From contig SVPP01000003.1 in the NCBI GenBank assembly GCA_015065765.1, forward strand, positions 1 to 64,000: 64,000 nucleotides of DNA, read 5' to 3'. Position 1 is the stretch's first letter; every line of letters starts with the position of its first letter. The position numbers were made by a program, and so were the translations under genes. Below the pieces are notes generated by a model. That model did no database searches, was not told the DNA's origin, and was given only the letters and a program-made list of their open reading frames with translations. The DNA comes from Oscillospiraceae bacterium (lineage in GTDB: Bacteria > Bacillota > Clostridia > Oscillospirales > Acutalibacteraceae). Shown here piece after piece: positions 1 to 7,720 of this stretch.

Positions 1-100
1 AGCTAATAAGACCCCTTATGGACTATGAGGTTGATAGGCTGTAGGTGTAAGTGTAGTGATACATTCAGCTTGACAGTACTAATAGGTCGAGAGCTTGACC
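1..100 (+). rRNA. 23S ribosomal RNA, 3' end (partial)
   Basis: The first 100 bases match the conserved 3' terminus of bacterial 23S rRNA: the helix around GGTTGATAGGC, the GGTGTAAGTG stretch, and the near-terminal ACTAATAGGTCGAG followed by the closing GCTTGACC, which normally pairs with the 5' end of the molecule. The gene begins upstream of the window. The exact mature 3' end (about 100-102) is estimated from this closing segment. No 5S rRNA gene follows before the terminator at 172, because only about 70 bases lie between. Recognition is from memory of the conserved sequence. Confidence 0.93.
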
Positions 101-171
101 ATTGTTTGGTTCAGACTTCACGAAATGTTTTTGTTCAGTTTTTTAGGTACGAATCCTAAATAGTAAATTTT

Positions 172-204
172 AACCGACTGAGAAATCAGTCGGTTTATTT
201 TTTT
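172..204 (+). terminator. Rho-independent terminator of the rRNA operon
   Basis: A perfect 10-bp stem (AACCGACTGA with TCAGTCGGTT) closes a GAAA tetraloop and is followed by a run of T with one A. It lies 70 bases after the 23S end, so it ends the rRNA transcript without any 5S gene. A smaller hairpin (TTTAGG/CCTAAA) sits just before it at about 142-160. Confidence 0.88.
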
Positions 205-271
205 ACCAACACTTTAGATTTTTGTGGTACTATATTAATGAAGCTTCAAAAATACGGAGGGAGGGGTGATA

Positions 272-1888
272 ATGAAAATTAGTGATAAGCTTATCAGTGA
301 ATATGCAAAGAAAATATACGGCTTTGCATTTTCGAAAACAAAAAATATTGAGGATGCAGAGGATTTGTCCCAAGATATTCTGACAGTTCTTGTAAATGAA
401 ATAAGCAAGAAAACGGAAATTGAAAATCCGGATGGATATATTTACAGAATTTGCTGTTATACATGGTCAAAATATTTAAGGAAAAACAAAATGAGATGGT
501 CGAATCTGCCCTTAGACGATAGTTCATTTATATCTGATGAATCTGATTTATCAGAGGATATAGAGCGAAATCAGGTTTTCGATAAGCTTTATCAGGAGAT
601 AACATATCTTTCTAAGGTCAGGAGAGAAATTCTGATTGCCCGATATTTTGACGAAAAGAATAGTAATCAGATAGCTGAGGCATTTTCTTTGTCACCCTCC
701 ACAGTACGCTGGCATTTGTCAGAGACGTGTAAAGAGTTAAAGGAGCGATTGAATATGGACGAAAAAACACTTTATAAACCTGAAAAACTGAAAATTCACT
801 ATACAGGCAACATAACATATGATAGTTTGCTTATGCAGATGAAAAAAGATGTTTTGTTGCAGAATATCTGCATCGTTTGCTATGAAAAAGAAATGACAAT
901 TCAGGAAATTGCAAGGAAGCTGTCAGTTGCTGCAATTTATATTGAGGATAAAATTGAGCGTCTTGTATATATGGATTATCTGACTGAGCGCAACGGAAAG
1001 TACAGAACGAATTTTCATATAATAGATACGCGGTATGTTTTGACAGAAATCCAATTTATTTTAGATAATATTGAACCTATTGCTAAGAGGATATATGAGT
1101 TTTCTTGCAGTGTATATGAGAAAATTAATCTTGAAAATGAATTCGGGCTCGAAAAGAATAAGGTGATTTCTGATATTGTGATGTTGGTATCAGACATGTC
1201 GTGGTTCAGCAGTCTTGAAGAAATACAGAAAAATTGGTGTCAGCCAACCAAAAGAAAGGATGGCTCCGAGCATTGGATAGTTGCATATCTTATTTCTGAT
1301 GATTTTTTGAAAAAACAAACGGATTTCAGTAAACAAACTTGTGAATATATGAAAATACATTTCGGTAATGGAATTGCGTCTCAGGGTGTAAGAACGAAGA
1401 AAGCCTTGGTCAAATGTCTCCATTGTGACACATATTTGCATGACGTAAGGAATATTGATGAGTACCGCTTGCTGAAACTACAGCAGATTTATAAAATTAT
1501 AGAAAAAGACAGTTGCATTTCAGACAATGAAAAGCAGATTATCAGCGACTTTGTAAAAGATGGTCTTGTTGCTGTTAAGGATGGAAAACCTGAACTGATG
1601 TTTCCTTTTATAAAAAAGAAAGCATTCCTTAAATATTATAGTAAAGCTAAGAAGGCATATAAGAACAGCGGTATTGAAGAAATGATGGTTGATTACATCA
1701 AACGTTACGGCGATTATATGGATAAATTTATTCCGAAAAATCTTTCAGAGGAAAACAGACTTCATTCAAAGTATTATCGTTCGGGAATGACTTATGAAAT
1801 AATTTTCTGGTTGGTAGAAAAAGGCTTTCTTGATATGTGGTCAGAAGAAGACAGACAAAGCTCCCTGTTTGTAGTGTGGGAAGAATAA
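272..1888 (+). CDS. ECF-type RNA polymerase sigma factor with long C-terminal extension
   Basis: A 538-residue protein. Residues about 8-73 look like sigma-70 region 2, with the FAFSKTKNIEDAEDLSQDI helix and the GYIYRICCYTWSKYLRKNK stretch. Residues about 106-158 look like region 4, with a helix-turn-helix (NQIAEAFSLSPSTVRWHL). ECF sigma factors usually end near residue 160-200; this one continues for about 380 residues. Residues about 193-253 resemble a winged helix (MTIQEIARKLSVAA ... YLTERNGKYR); I do not recognise the rest. A GTG at 266 is in frame, but ATG 272 is preferred because GAGGGG ends 5 bases before it. No anti-sigma gene is adjacent. Sigma activity is inferred from family motifs; the signal it reads is unknown. 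The gene is visibly AT-rich. Confidence 0.8.
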   Translation: MKISDKLISEYAKKIYGFAFSKTKNIEDAEDLSQDILTVLVNEISKKTEIENPDGYIYRICCYTWSKYLRKNKMRWSNLPLDDSSFISDESDLSEDIERNQVFDKLYQEITYLSKVRREILIARYFDEKNSNQIAEAFSLSPSTVRWHLSETCKELKERLNMDEKTLYKPEKLKIHYTGNITYDSLLMQMKKDVLLQNICIVCYEKEMTIQEIARKLSVAAIYIEDKIERLVYMDYLTERNGKYRTNFHIIDTRYVLTEIQFILDNIEPIAKRIYEFSCSVYEKINLENEFGLEKNKVISDIVMLVSDMSWFSSLEEIQKNWCQPTKRKDGSEHWIVAYLISDDFLKKQTDFSKQTCEYMKIHFGNGIASQGVRTKKALVKCLHCDTYLHDVRNIDEYRLLKLQQIYKIIEKDSCISDNEKQIISDFVKDGLVAVKDGKPELMFPFIKKKAFLKYYSKAKKAYKNSGIEEMMVDYIKRYGDYMDKFIPKNLSEENRLHSKYYRSGMTYEIIFWLVEKGFLDMWSEEDRQSSLFVVWEE

Positions 1889-1890
1889 AA

Positions 1891-1926
1891 ACAGAACCTC
1901 CCTATTATGAAATGGGGAGGTTCTGT
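1891..1926. terminator. Bidirectional terminator between convergent genes
   Basis: ACAGAACCTCC and GGAGGTTCTGT form an 11-bp stem around a short loop. It lies between the sigma-factor gene (plus) and the XRE gene (minus), which converge on it. The flanking sequence is A-rich on the left and has a short T stretch on the right, so it can serve both directions. Confidence 0.75.
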
Positions 1927-1933
1927 TATTGAG

Positions 1934-2134
1934 CTATCTTTTATCATTAAGAGCTAAAATATAATCTGTTGTTGTTTTATGAAATTTTGCCAGTTCGATA
2001 AGGATTGCAGTGGGAATATCTCTCTGACCGAGTTGATAGTTTGAATAGACCTGCTGTGAACAGTTCAGTATTTTTGCCATTTGCTTTTGCGTTAAATCTG
2101 CATCTTCTCTTAAATTCCGTATTCTTGTGTACAT
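1934..2134 (-). CDS. Small XRE-family helix-turn-helix regulator
   Basis: A 66-residue protein that is almost entirely one XRE/Cro-type HTH domain: IRNLREDADLTQKQMAKILN, then CSQQVYSNYQLGQRDIPTAI, then a short LIELAKFHKTTTDYILAL tail typical of these regulators. An in-frame ATG 57 bases upstream exists, but ATG 2134 starts exactly at the domain boundary (MYTRIRNLRE) and has a GGTG motif just before it. It should bind DNA as a dimer; its target is unknown. It has no adjacent toxin gene. It converges with the sigma-factor gene and diverges from the membrane-protein gene at 2265, so the 130-bp gap to that gene could hold its operator. Confidence 0.8.
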   Translation of the reverse strand: MYTRIRNLREDADLTQKQMAKILNCSQQVYSNYQLGQRDIPTAILIELAKFHKTTTDYILALNDKR

Positions 2135-2264
2135 ATTATCACCGGGAACATTATATTCTACCGCATTTTGTTGTATTGACTTATAACGCAAATTGCAGTA
2201 TACTTTTGGTGAATATTTATCTATGATTATGTGTATATGTTTGGTATGTCAGAAGGAGTTACAG

Positions 2265-3521
2265 ATGAATACAGCAAAGTTAACTTTCAGAAACAATAAA
2301 ATTTTTTTGTTTTATATTTGCTTTTTTTGTGTTGCTCTTATTGTACATTTGTTATTGCCGCTTAACTGGGCGGATGATGCAGTTTTTTATGAAAAAACAT
2401 TACGATTAGGTTTATCTGATTTTTTAAGCAATAGTGCAAGGCCTTTTGTAGATACATTTACATATCTTTTTGTAAAATATCCTGTTTTGTGGAGAATCTT
2501 AAATCCTTTGATGCTGGTTGCCCAATCAGCCCTGTTATCAGCATATTTACCGCAAAGTAAAAATGAGTATGCAAAAAATGTGCTGATGTGTTTCGTACTG
2601 ATTTATCCGTCAATGGTGGTTGTTGATGCTGGCTTTGTTGCAACTACATTAAACTATTTGTGGTCGGTAACTTTTGGCTTGCTTTGTTTGTTGCCGATAT
2701 ACAAGAGATTTAAAAGCAGAAAAAGCAACTTTATTGAAATGATTCTGCTGATTCCATGTTTGTTATATGCTACCAATATGCAACAGATGGCGGTAGTACT
2801 TGTTGTGATTTTGGGAATAGCAAATGTTTATTTCATATTAAAAAAAGATTTTTCGCCTTATATTTTGTTGCAATTTTTAATAACCATTGCTTGTTCAATT
2901 TATTCTTACTTGATAAACACTGTTGGAGATAACCCACGAATGCTTCGTGAAATCAGCAGATATTTTCCTGAATTTGATTCTTTATCTTTGTTTGAAAAAA
3001 TTGAACTTGGATTTTCTTCTACTTTTTACTGTCTGACGATGGAACACCGTTTAGCCTGGTTCGGCTTCTTTGTTTTCTTATGTGTTCTTGCACTTCAGAT
3101 GTATAAGAAATCAAAAAATGCTCTGAACAGGATTGTTGTTTCGTTTCCCGTAATTTTTTCTGTTTTTGGTATTGTACAATCTTTTTATTCTGAAAAATTT
3201 ATTGGTGAATTGCAGAATTTCGGACTGAATAAATCAGAGTATTCTTTTGACCTTGTTTCAGATGTTTTATTTGTGCTGATCATTTTTTGTATTTTATATT
3301 CACTGTTTGTTTTGATTGAGAATAAAAAAGTCTTTATTGTTTCTTACATTGTATTTTTTTTAGGTCTTGGTTCACGCATGCTTATGGGATTTTCGCCCAC
3401 AGTATGGGCATCAGGTTACAGAACATTTTATATAATGTTTATATCCTTTATTGTTGTATCTTTTTTAGTTATCAATGAAAATCAGAAAACAGACAAAAAT
3501 ACCGCTGATATTTCTCACTGA
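2265..3521 (+). CDS. Polytopic membrane protein, DUF6056/GtrII-like
   Basis: A 418-residue protein with about ten hydrophobic segments, the first at residues about 11-32. Directly after it comes an aspartate pair (NWADDAVFYEK), the position where GT-C-fold and GtrII/DUF6056-like membrane glycosyltransferases carry acidic residues. The start at ATG 2265 is chosen because AAGGAG lies 8 bases upstream; an in-frame ATG at 2193 has no ribosome-binding site. No sugar-modification partner gene is next to it; its neighbours are a divergent XRE gene and, past a terminator, the convergent epimerase gene. Base composition is very AT-rich with long T runs, unlike the genes from 3600 onward. The family call is tentative; that it is an integral membrane protein is secure. 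Confidence 0.6.
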   Translation: MNTAKLTFRNNKIFLFYICFFCVALIVHLLLPLNWADDAVFYEKTLRLGLSDFLSNSARPFVDTFTYLFVKYPVLWRILNPLMLVAQSALLSAYLPQSKNEYAKNVLMCFVLIYPSMVVVDAGFVATTLNYLWSVTFGLLCLLPIYKRFKSRKSNFIEMILLIPCLLYATNMQQMAVVLVVILGIANVYFILKKDFSPYILLQFLITIACSIYSYLINTVGDNPRMLREISRYFPEFDSLSLFEKIELGFSSTFYCLTMEHRLAWFGFFVFLCVLALQMYKKSKNALNRIVVSFPVIFSVFGIVQSFYSEKFIGELQNFGLNKSEYSFDLVSDVLFVLIIFCILYSLFVLIENKKVFIVSYIVFFLGLGSRMLMGFSPTVWASGYRTFYIMFISFIVVSFLVINENQKTDKNTADISH

Positions 3522-3537
3522 CACTTTGAATATAATG

Positions 3538-3590
3538 AAAATCTCCTCAGATTCTTCGCTTTCGCTTGAGAATGACTGAGGAGATTTTTT
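3538..3590. repeat. Palindromic repeat copy 1, acting as bidirectional terminator
   Basis: An outer stem AATCTCCTCA/TGAGGAGATT encloses an inner palindrome CAGATTCTTCGCTTTCGCT then TGAGAATGAC, followed by a T run. It lies between the convergent membrane-protein and epimerase genes. The inner part recurs almost exactly at 4540-4596 with a different outer stem, so it looks like a dispersed palindromic repeat used as a terminator. Confidence 0.75.
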
Positions 3591-3599
3591 GTTAAGTTA

Positions 3600-4469
3600 T
3601 TATTTAAAAATATCTTTTAAATATTTTACTGAATCTGCGGCGTCCTGATCGAGCTGTTCTATCGTAGCACCTTTTGAGAGGTCTCTCCAGATTGAAACGT
3701 CCTGACCGACTTTACCTCCCATTCTGACGAATGGCTCCATAATAACATAGCCGTCATAGCCGATTTCTTTCAGAGCATCACCGATTGCTTTCCAGTCCAT
3801 TCTGCCGTTAGGATTAGGACAACGTCTGTTAGCTTCGCCCACATGGAAGTTTCCCAGAGTTCCTTTTGTCAGTCTGATTGCATCAATGAGTGAGTCCTCT
3901 TCAATATTCATGTGGAAGGTGTCAAGCATTGATTTCACATTGGGCTTGTCAACGGCTCTGACGTAATCAACATCCTCATAAGCTTCATTAATCATGTAAC
4001 CTTCGAAACGGTTGAGAGATTCCATGCAAAGCGTTATACCGTGGTCTGCTGCCATATCGGCAAGTGTACGCATGTTTTTTATACTGCGCTCAGTATCAGC
4101 TTTTTTGTCAAAGCCTGATGCAAAATCAACAGGCCAGTAAGAATAGAGTGCACCGCCGATGCGGTCTATACCTGCAAGCTCCATTTTTTTGAAAACATCA
4201 CCGTAGAATTTAAAAGCGTTTTCAACGAGTGTTGTATCAGCAGATGCAAGATTGTGTTCAGGACGAGGGCCATAACCGCCTGAGAGAAGCATGCCGTGGG
4301 CTTCTGCGATGTTTTTGAGTTCCTTGAAGTATGATTCCTCTTTAGTGTGAAAATCGCCGCAAGGCACCTCTAAGACGTCAAAACCAAGCTTTGAACATTT
4401 CTTTATGTAAGGAACGCAGTCGCCGCCCCATTCTTTTTCCCAATATGCATAGTAGATACCGAATTTCAT
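3600..4469 (-). CDS. D-allulose (D-psicose) 3-epimerase
   Basis: A 289-residue TIM-barrel protein of the sugar phosphate isomerase/epimerase superfamily. It closely resembles the D-psicose 3-epimerases known from Ruminococcus and Clostridium cellulolyticum, which interconvert D-fructose and D-allulose with Mn/Co. The start MKFGIYYAYWEKEW, the LYSYWPVDF stretch and MLDTFHMNIEEDS are family signatures. The four metal/catalytic residues are present: Glu150 (MESLNRFEG), Asp183 (MLDTFHM), His209 (NFHVGEA) and Glu245 (IMEPFVRMGG). Length is normal. GGAGG lies 10 bases before the ATG. It stands alone between two repeat-type terminators, with no sugar kinase or transporter beside it, so the in vivo substrate (allulose, tagatose or another ketohexose) is inferred from similarity. 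Confidence 0.88.
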   Translation of the reverse strand: MKFGIYYAYWEKEWGGDCVPYIKKCSKLGFDVLEVPCGDFHTKEESYFKELKNIAEAHGMLLSGGYGPRPEHNLASADTTLVENAFKFYGDVFKKMELAGIDRIGGALYSYWPVDFASGFDKKADTERSIKNMRTLADMAADHGITLCMESLNRFEGYMINEAYEDVDYVRAVDKPNVKSMLDTFHMNIEEDSLIDAIRLTKGTLGNFHVGEANRRCPNPNGRMDWKAIGDALKEIGYDGYVIMEPFVRMGGKVGQDVSIWRDLSKGATIEQLDQDAADSVKYLKDIFK

Positions 4470-4539
4470 AAGAATAAACCTCCGTAAGTTTCTGAGTTTA
4501 ATATAACATTTTTCAAAATTTTAGTCAATGTAAATGCAG

Positions 4540-4596
4540 AAAATCCTCATCAGATTCTTCGCTTCGCTCGAGAATGACAGATGAGGATTTTTTATA
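4540..4596 (-). repeat. Palindromic repeat copy 2, terminator of the GH18 gene
   Basis: Outer stem AATCCTCATC/GATGAGGATT around an inner CAGATTCTTCGCTTCGCTC then GAGAATGAC, almost identical to the centre of the repeat at 3538-3590. It lies just past the 3' end of the minus-strand GH18 gene and upstream of the epimerase gene. The A-rich left flank gives a U tail on the minus strand. Confidence 0.75.
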
Positions 4597-4600
4597 AAAT

Positions 4601-5932
4601 TTATTTGCCGATTGCTTCTGCGATTGCTCTGTAGAGCGAAAGCTCGTTATCAAAGGGGACATCACAGCCGTGATTCCAGATCATGACACCGGCAAGGTCA
4701 GTAGCAATTGCGTAGTCTGTTTTATCGCGGATAATCTGTGGACAGTTGAAATAAGACGGGAAAATCTGTCCGTTGTATTCAACATCGAGAGTATTGGTAT
4801 ACTTTCCGAGCTTATCAGCATAAGTTGAATATTCAAACCAATATCCGCCTGCATCAAGGGGACGTGCGTAGAATGCGAGACCTAACTGCAACTGTTCTTT
4901 GCTGTAGCCTGCTTTTATAAAATCTCTTACACCATCATAGGATGATGAAAATGAGGCATGATAGCCGTAACGGTCAAAGATGTCATATGACATTACAGTA
5001 ACGTTATCAAGAGCTTTTATAGCCTTTTTTGAAAGCTTACAGCACCACGCTGAGAGAGCCGAGCCAAGCTCTTTGTCACCGAGAGCTTCGTCAAGCTTTA
5101 CAAGAAATTCTGAAAACTCATATTTCATGTCAACTGTGGTTGTGTATTCCCAGTCAAAATAAATTCCGTCAAAGTTCATTTCATTCAGGATTGATACAAT
5201 ATTTAAAATTAGAGTTTCGCAATTATCTTTCATTGCCTGTATGTGGAGTGCACCTTTGTTTATCATCTGCTCATCCCATGTTTCACCGGGAGCATCAGGC
5301 CCTAAGATGTTAAGGTGGATTTTAATGTCAGGATTGATTTTTCTCACTCTGTCCATATAAACAGCAACCTTATCTTTGTCATTGAAGGAAAGGCTTCCGT
5401 TTTCATCAAAGGTTGCTGCACCGAAAACGATAAGGTCGGTTATGGTTTTGTAATGACCTTTATCAAGGTGAACAGTTTCTTCGTTCCCGCGTACAACATA
5501 GTAAGAAGTTACTTTGAAGTTCTCAGCTTTGTTTTCATCAAGACAAAGCTGAACGCTTTTGAGCCGGACGCTTTCATCGCCCGAGTCATTGATTGTAAGT
5601 CTGAATTTGTCTGATTTTACATTGTCAAAGGCACAGAAACGGTATTCGTCAATTGTGTCACCCTTTGTGATAAGTTTGAATTCACCGTCAAGAAATGCTT
5701 CAAAAGTAAAAAGCTTTGCACTGTCACCCTTTTCTTCCATGATAAGAGTATTGATTTCAAGCTCTTCCTCTGTTTCTAAAACGATGCTTTCACCTGATAT
5801 GAGAGTGATATTTTTTTCTTTTAAAAGAATTTCCACATCTGCTTTCGGAGATTCGCCTGACGGCAATATATAACCGATTATTGCCATTATTGCACCTAAA
5901 ACTATTGATGTGATTTTGCGAAAAATATCCAT
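4601..5932 (-). CDS. Secreted or anchored glycoside hydrolase family 18 protein
   Basis: A 443-residue protein. Residues 1-25 form a hydrophobic N-terminal signal or anchor. Residues about 35-135 look like a beta-sandwich, and residues about 140-440 form a GH18 TIM barrel. The GH18 catalytic motif is DGIYFDWE (255-262), keeping Asp255, Asp260 and the general acid Glu262; the middle Asp of the chitinase DxxDxDxE motif is Tyr258. Later barrel landmarks include VMSYDIFD and, near the end, VMIWNHGCD with the conserved Trp. Family members include chitinases, endo-beta-N-acetylglucosaminidases and cortex or peptidoglycan hydrolases. Beta-GlcNAc-containing glycan is the likely substrate class; the exact one cannot be told. 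The ribosome-binding site is weak. It follows the metallophosphoesterase gene on the same strand past a hairpin. Confidence 0.82.
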   Translation of the reverse strand: MDIFRKITSIVLGAIMAIIGYILPSGESPKADVEILLKEKNITLISGESIVLETEEELEINTLIMEEKGDSAKLFTFEAFLDGEFKLITKGDTIDEYRFCAFDNVKSDKFRLTINDSGDESVRLKSVQLCLDENKAENFKVTSYYVVRGNEETVHLDKGHYKTITDLIVFGAATFDENGSLSFNDKDKVAVYMDRVRKINPDIKIHLNILGPDAPGETWDEQMINKGALHIQAMKDNCETLILNIVSILNEMNFDGIYFDWEYTTTVDMKYEFSEFLVKLDEALGDKELGSALSAWCCKLSKKAIKALDNVTVMSYDIFDRYGYHASFSSSYDGVRDFIKAGYSKEQLQLGLAFYARPLDAGGYWFEYSTYADKLGKYTNTLDVEYNGQIFPSYFNCPQIIRDKTDYAIATDLAGVMIWNHGCDVPFDNELSLYRAIAEAIGK

Positions 5933-5958
5933 GTATAATCACTACTTTCATTTAGTTT

Positions 5959-5989
5959 AAAAGCCAAACCCGCAAAGAGTTTGGCTTTT
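5959..5989 (-). terminator. Terminator after the metallophosphoesterase gene
   Basis: An 11-bp perfect stem (AAAAGCCAAAC/GTTTGGCTTTT) sits 8 bases beyond the stop codon of the minus-strand phosphoesterase gene. The stem ends in A:T pairs that supply a short U tail on that strand. Confidence 0.75.
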
Positions 5990-5997
5990 GTTATTTG

Positions 5998-7695
5998 TTA
6001 TCTGCCGATGCCAAAGATTTTAAGAACAATTGTGAGGAAGTTTGTGAGATATACGCAGATTGTATCAAGAATATCTGCAAAGTTATCTGTTCTGTTTTCA
6101 TTCAGGTCAGCTTCAACACCGTAACCTTCAAGTGTGCCGTAGTTGTCATTAACTCCGTCTGAATCATAAACGAATTCATAAACGATGGGAGATGCAACGG
6201 CAATAAGGAAATACTGACCGGGAGTAACAGGTCCTAAAACATTTGCGATTCCCTTTGTGAAGTTTTTGAAGATAGCTGAGTCGTTACCGAGAAGTTCATT
6301 CACTGCACCGAAGAAAACCTCATCATTTACAGTTGAAAGGTCGTCAAGGAGAATGAGATTTACCATTCTGAGAAGGATTGTAACTTCTACTGAGTAAATT
6401 GAGAAGTCTTCACCGCCTGCATAGTGGTAGGAAACAAGGTCAGTTGCAAGATCCCAACCGTTTTCATATTCGCTGTCAGGAATAACAACGTTGTATTCCT
6501 TAGCAAGCTCCTGAACACTGTTTTCGCCGTAGAGGGGCATTTCAAGAAGGTCTGTGAGACCTGTAACTGCAGTGTTTACAAGGTTATAGAAAATGCTGTC
6601 CTCAGCAATGCCCATCTGCTCCATTGTAAGTGAACGTGCAAGACGGTACTGAACACCTGCTTTGAGATAGCCTTTAGCGAATGTGTTGAGACCCTTGTTC
6701 ATCTCATCGATCATTTCATCAGTGTAGCCTTTTGTCATGCTGCGGAGAGTTTCTGTATCAATCTGCTCGATTGCTTTTGCTTCATATGTAATTTCTTCAT
6801 CAGTCATTGTGAATGAACGATACTCAAGAGGATACATGGAAAGAGCCGTGTTTGCAAAGTCGTAGATTTTGTTACCCTTGGGGCTTGTGTGAACAGCTAC
6901 GTCACTGCAGTGCTCATGACCTGTGAAAACAAGCTTGATGCCTGCGTTTGCAAATTTGTTTGCAACAGCAGTGTGATTTCTGATGATGAAGTTACGGCTG
7001 AGAATTCTCTGCATGGGAAGGTGGTCAAGAAGATTGTGATGCATCATGAGAATTGGGTATTTGCCATCTGCAACAGCCTGCTTAGCCTGTTTTACAACCC
7101 AGTTGACTTTGTCAGATGTCATGCCGTCTTCTGTTGATTTTGAGGGATCATTTGAGTCAACAGTAATAAGACGGTAGTTTCCTCCGGGAAGATCTGTAAC
7201 ATATGAAAAATCGCCTTCGCGTTTTTCAAAAGCCTCATTGTAACCGAAGTCGCCGTAGAATGAAATCATATCTTCGATTTTGTTGTCGTTTTCGCCCTGA
7301 CCGTAGTCATGGTTGCCGGGAACAACATAAACAGGAATACCTGTTTTTTCTTCAAAAGCCTTGAATTTTGCAGAAACTGCAATGTGTTCAAGCTCGTCCC
7401 ATCTGCCGTCGTCAGTCATGTCGCCGGGAATAAGAATGAAATCGTATTCGGCTTCTTCAGCCTGTCTGAGAAATTCATCGATAATGAATCCGCTTTCGTT
7501 GTCCATGGCAGCACGTCTGTTTGCATGCCAGAAAAGCGGGTGATCATTTGTTGCAGTAAGTTCTTCTTCAGGGTCATTGTAATGAAGGTCTGATGCAACA
7601 GCAAAGGTTACAACATCGTCTTCAGCAAACGCACCGATTGCAAATGCGGAAACAAGAACTGAAACTGCAAGTAAGATGGAAATAAATTTTTTCAT
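5998..7695 (-). CDS. Secreted calcineurin-like metallophosphoesterase
   Basis: A 565-residue exported enzyme. Residues 1-24 are a classic signal peptide (LLAVSVLVSAFAIGAFA, then ED). The catalytic metallophosphoesterase domain spans about 28-270, with the metal-binding motifs in order: SDLHY (35-39), PGDMTDDG (90-97), PGNHDYG (126-132), MMHHNLLDH (about 217-225) and TGHEHCSD (about 258-265). Residues about 300-565 form a mostly helical C-terminal region of unknown role. The first half of the 1168-residue protein at 34279-37785 has the same layout, so the two are probably paralogues. AAAGGA precedes the ATG. The gene lies 25 bases after the Big2-protein gene, so they are probably co-transcribed. 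Substrate is unknown; extracellular phosphate esters are plausible. Confidence 0.85.
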   Translation of the reverse strand: MKKFISILLAVSVLVSAFAIGAFAEDDVVTFAVASDLHYNDPEEELTATNDHPLFWHANRRAAMDNESGFIIDEFLRQAEEAEYDFILIPGDMTDDGRWDELEHIAVSAKFKAFEEKTGIPVYVVPGNHDYGQGENDNKIEDMISFYGDFGYNEAFEKREGDFSYVTDLPGGNYRLITVDSNDPSKSTEDGMTSDKVNWVVKQAKQAVADGKYPILMMHHNLLDHLPMQRILSRNFIIRNHTAVANKFANAGIKLVFTGHEHCSDVAVHTSPKGNKIYDFANTALSMYPLEYRSFTMTDEEITYEAKAIEQIDTETLRSMTKGYTDEMIDEMNKGLNTFAKGYLKAGVQYRLARSLTMEQMGIAEDSIFYNLVNTAVTGLTDLLEMPLYGENSVQELAKEYNVVIPDSEYENGWDLATDLVSYHYAGGEDFSIYSVEVTILLRMVNLILLDDLSTVNDEVFFGAVNELLGNDSAIFKNFTKGIANVLGPVTPGQYFLIAVASPIVYEFVYDSDGVNDNYGTLEGYGVEADLNENRTDNFADILDTICVYLTNFLTIVLKIFGIGR

Positions 7696-7720
7696 GGTTT
7701 ATATGTCCTTTCTTTGTAAT

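Noticed and set aside
101-271. Possible 5S rRNA or tRNA after the 23S gene
   Set aside because: Only about 70 bases lie before the terminator, none resembles a 5S arm or a tRNA T-loop, and 205-271 holds only the sigma-gene leader.
1934-2134. Toxin-antitoxin module based on the small XRE protein
   Set aside because: No toxin-sized gene is adjacent in the same orientation; the neighbours are a sigma factor and a large membrane protein.
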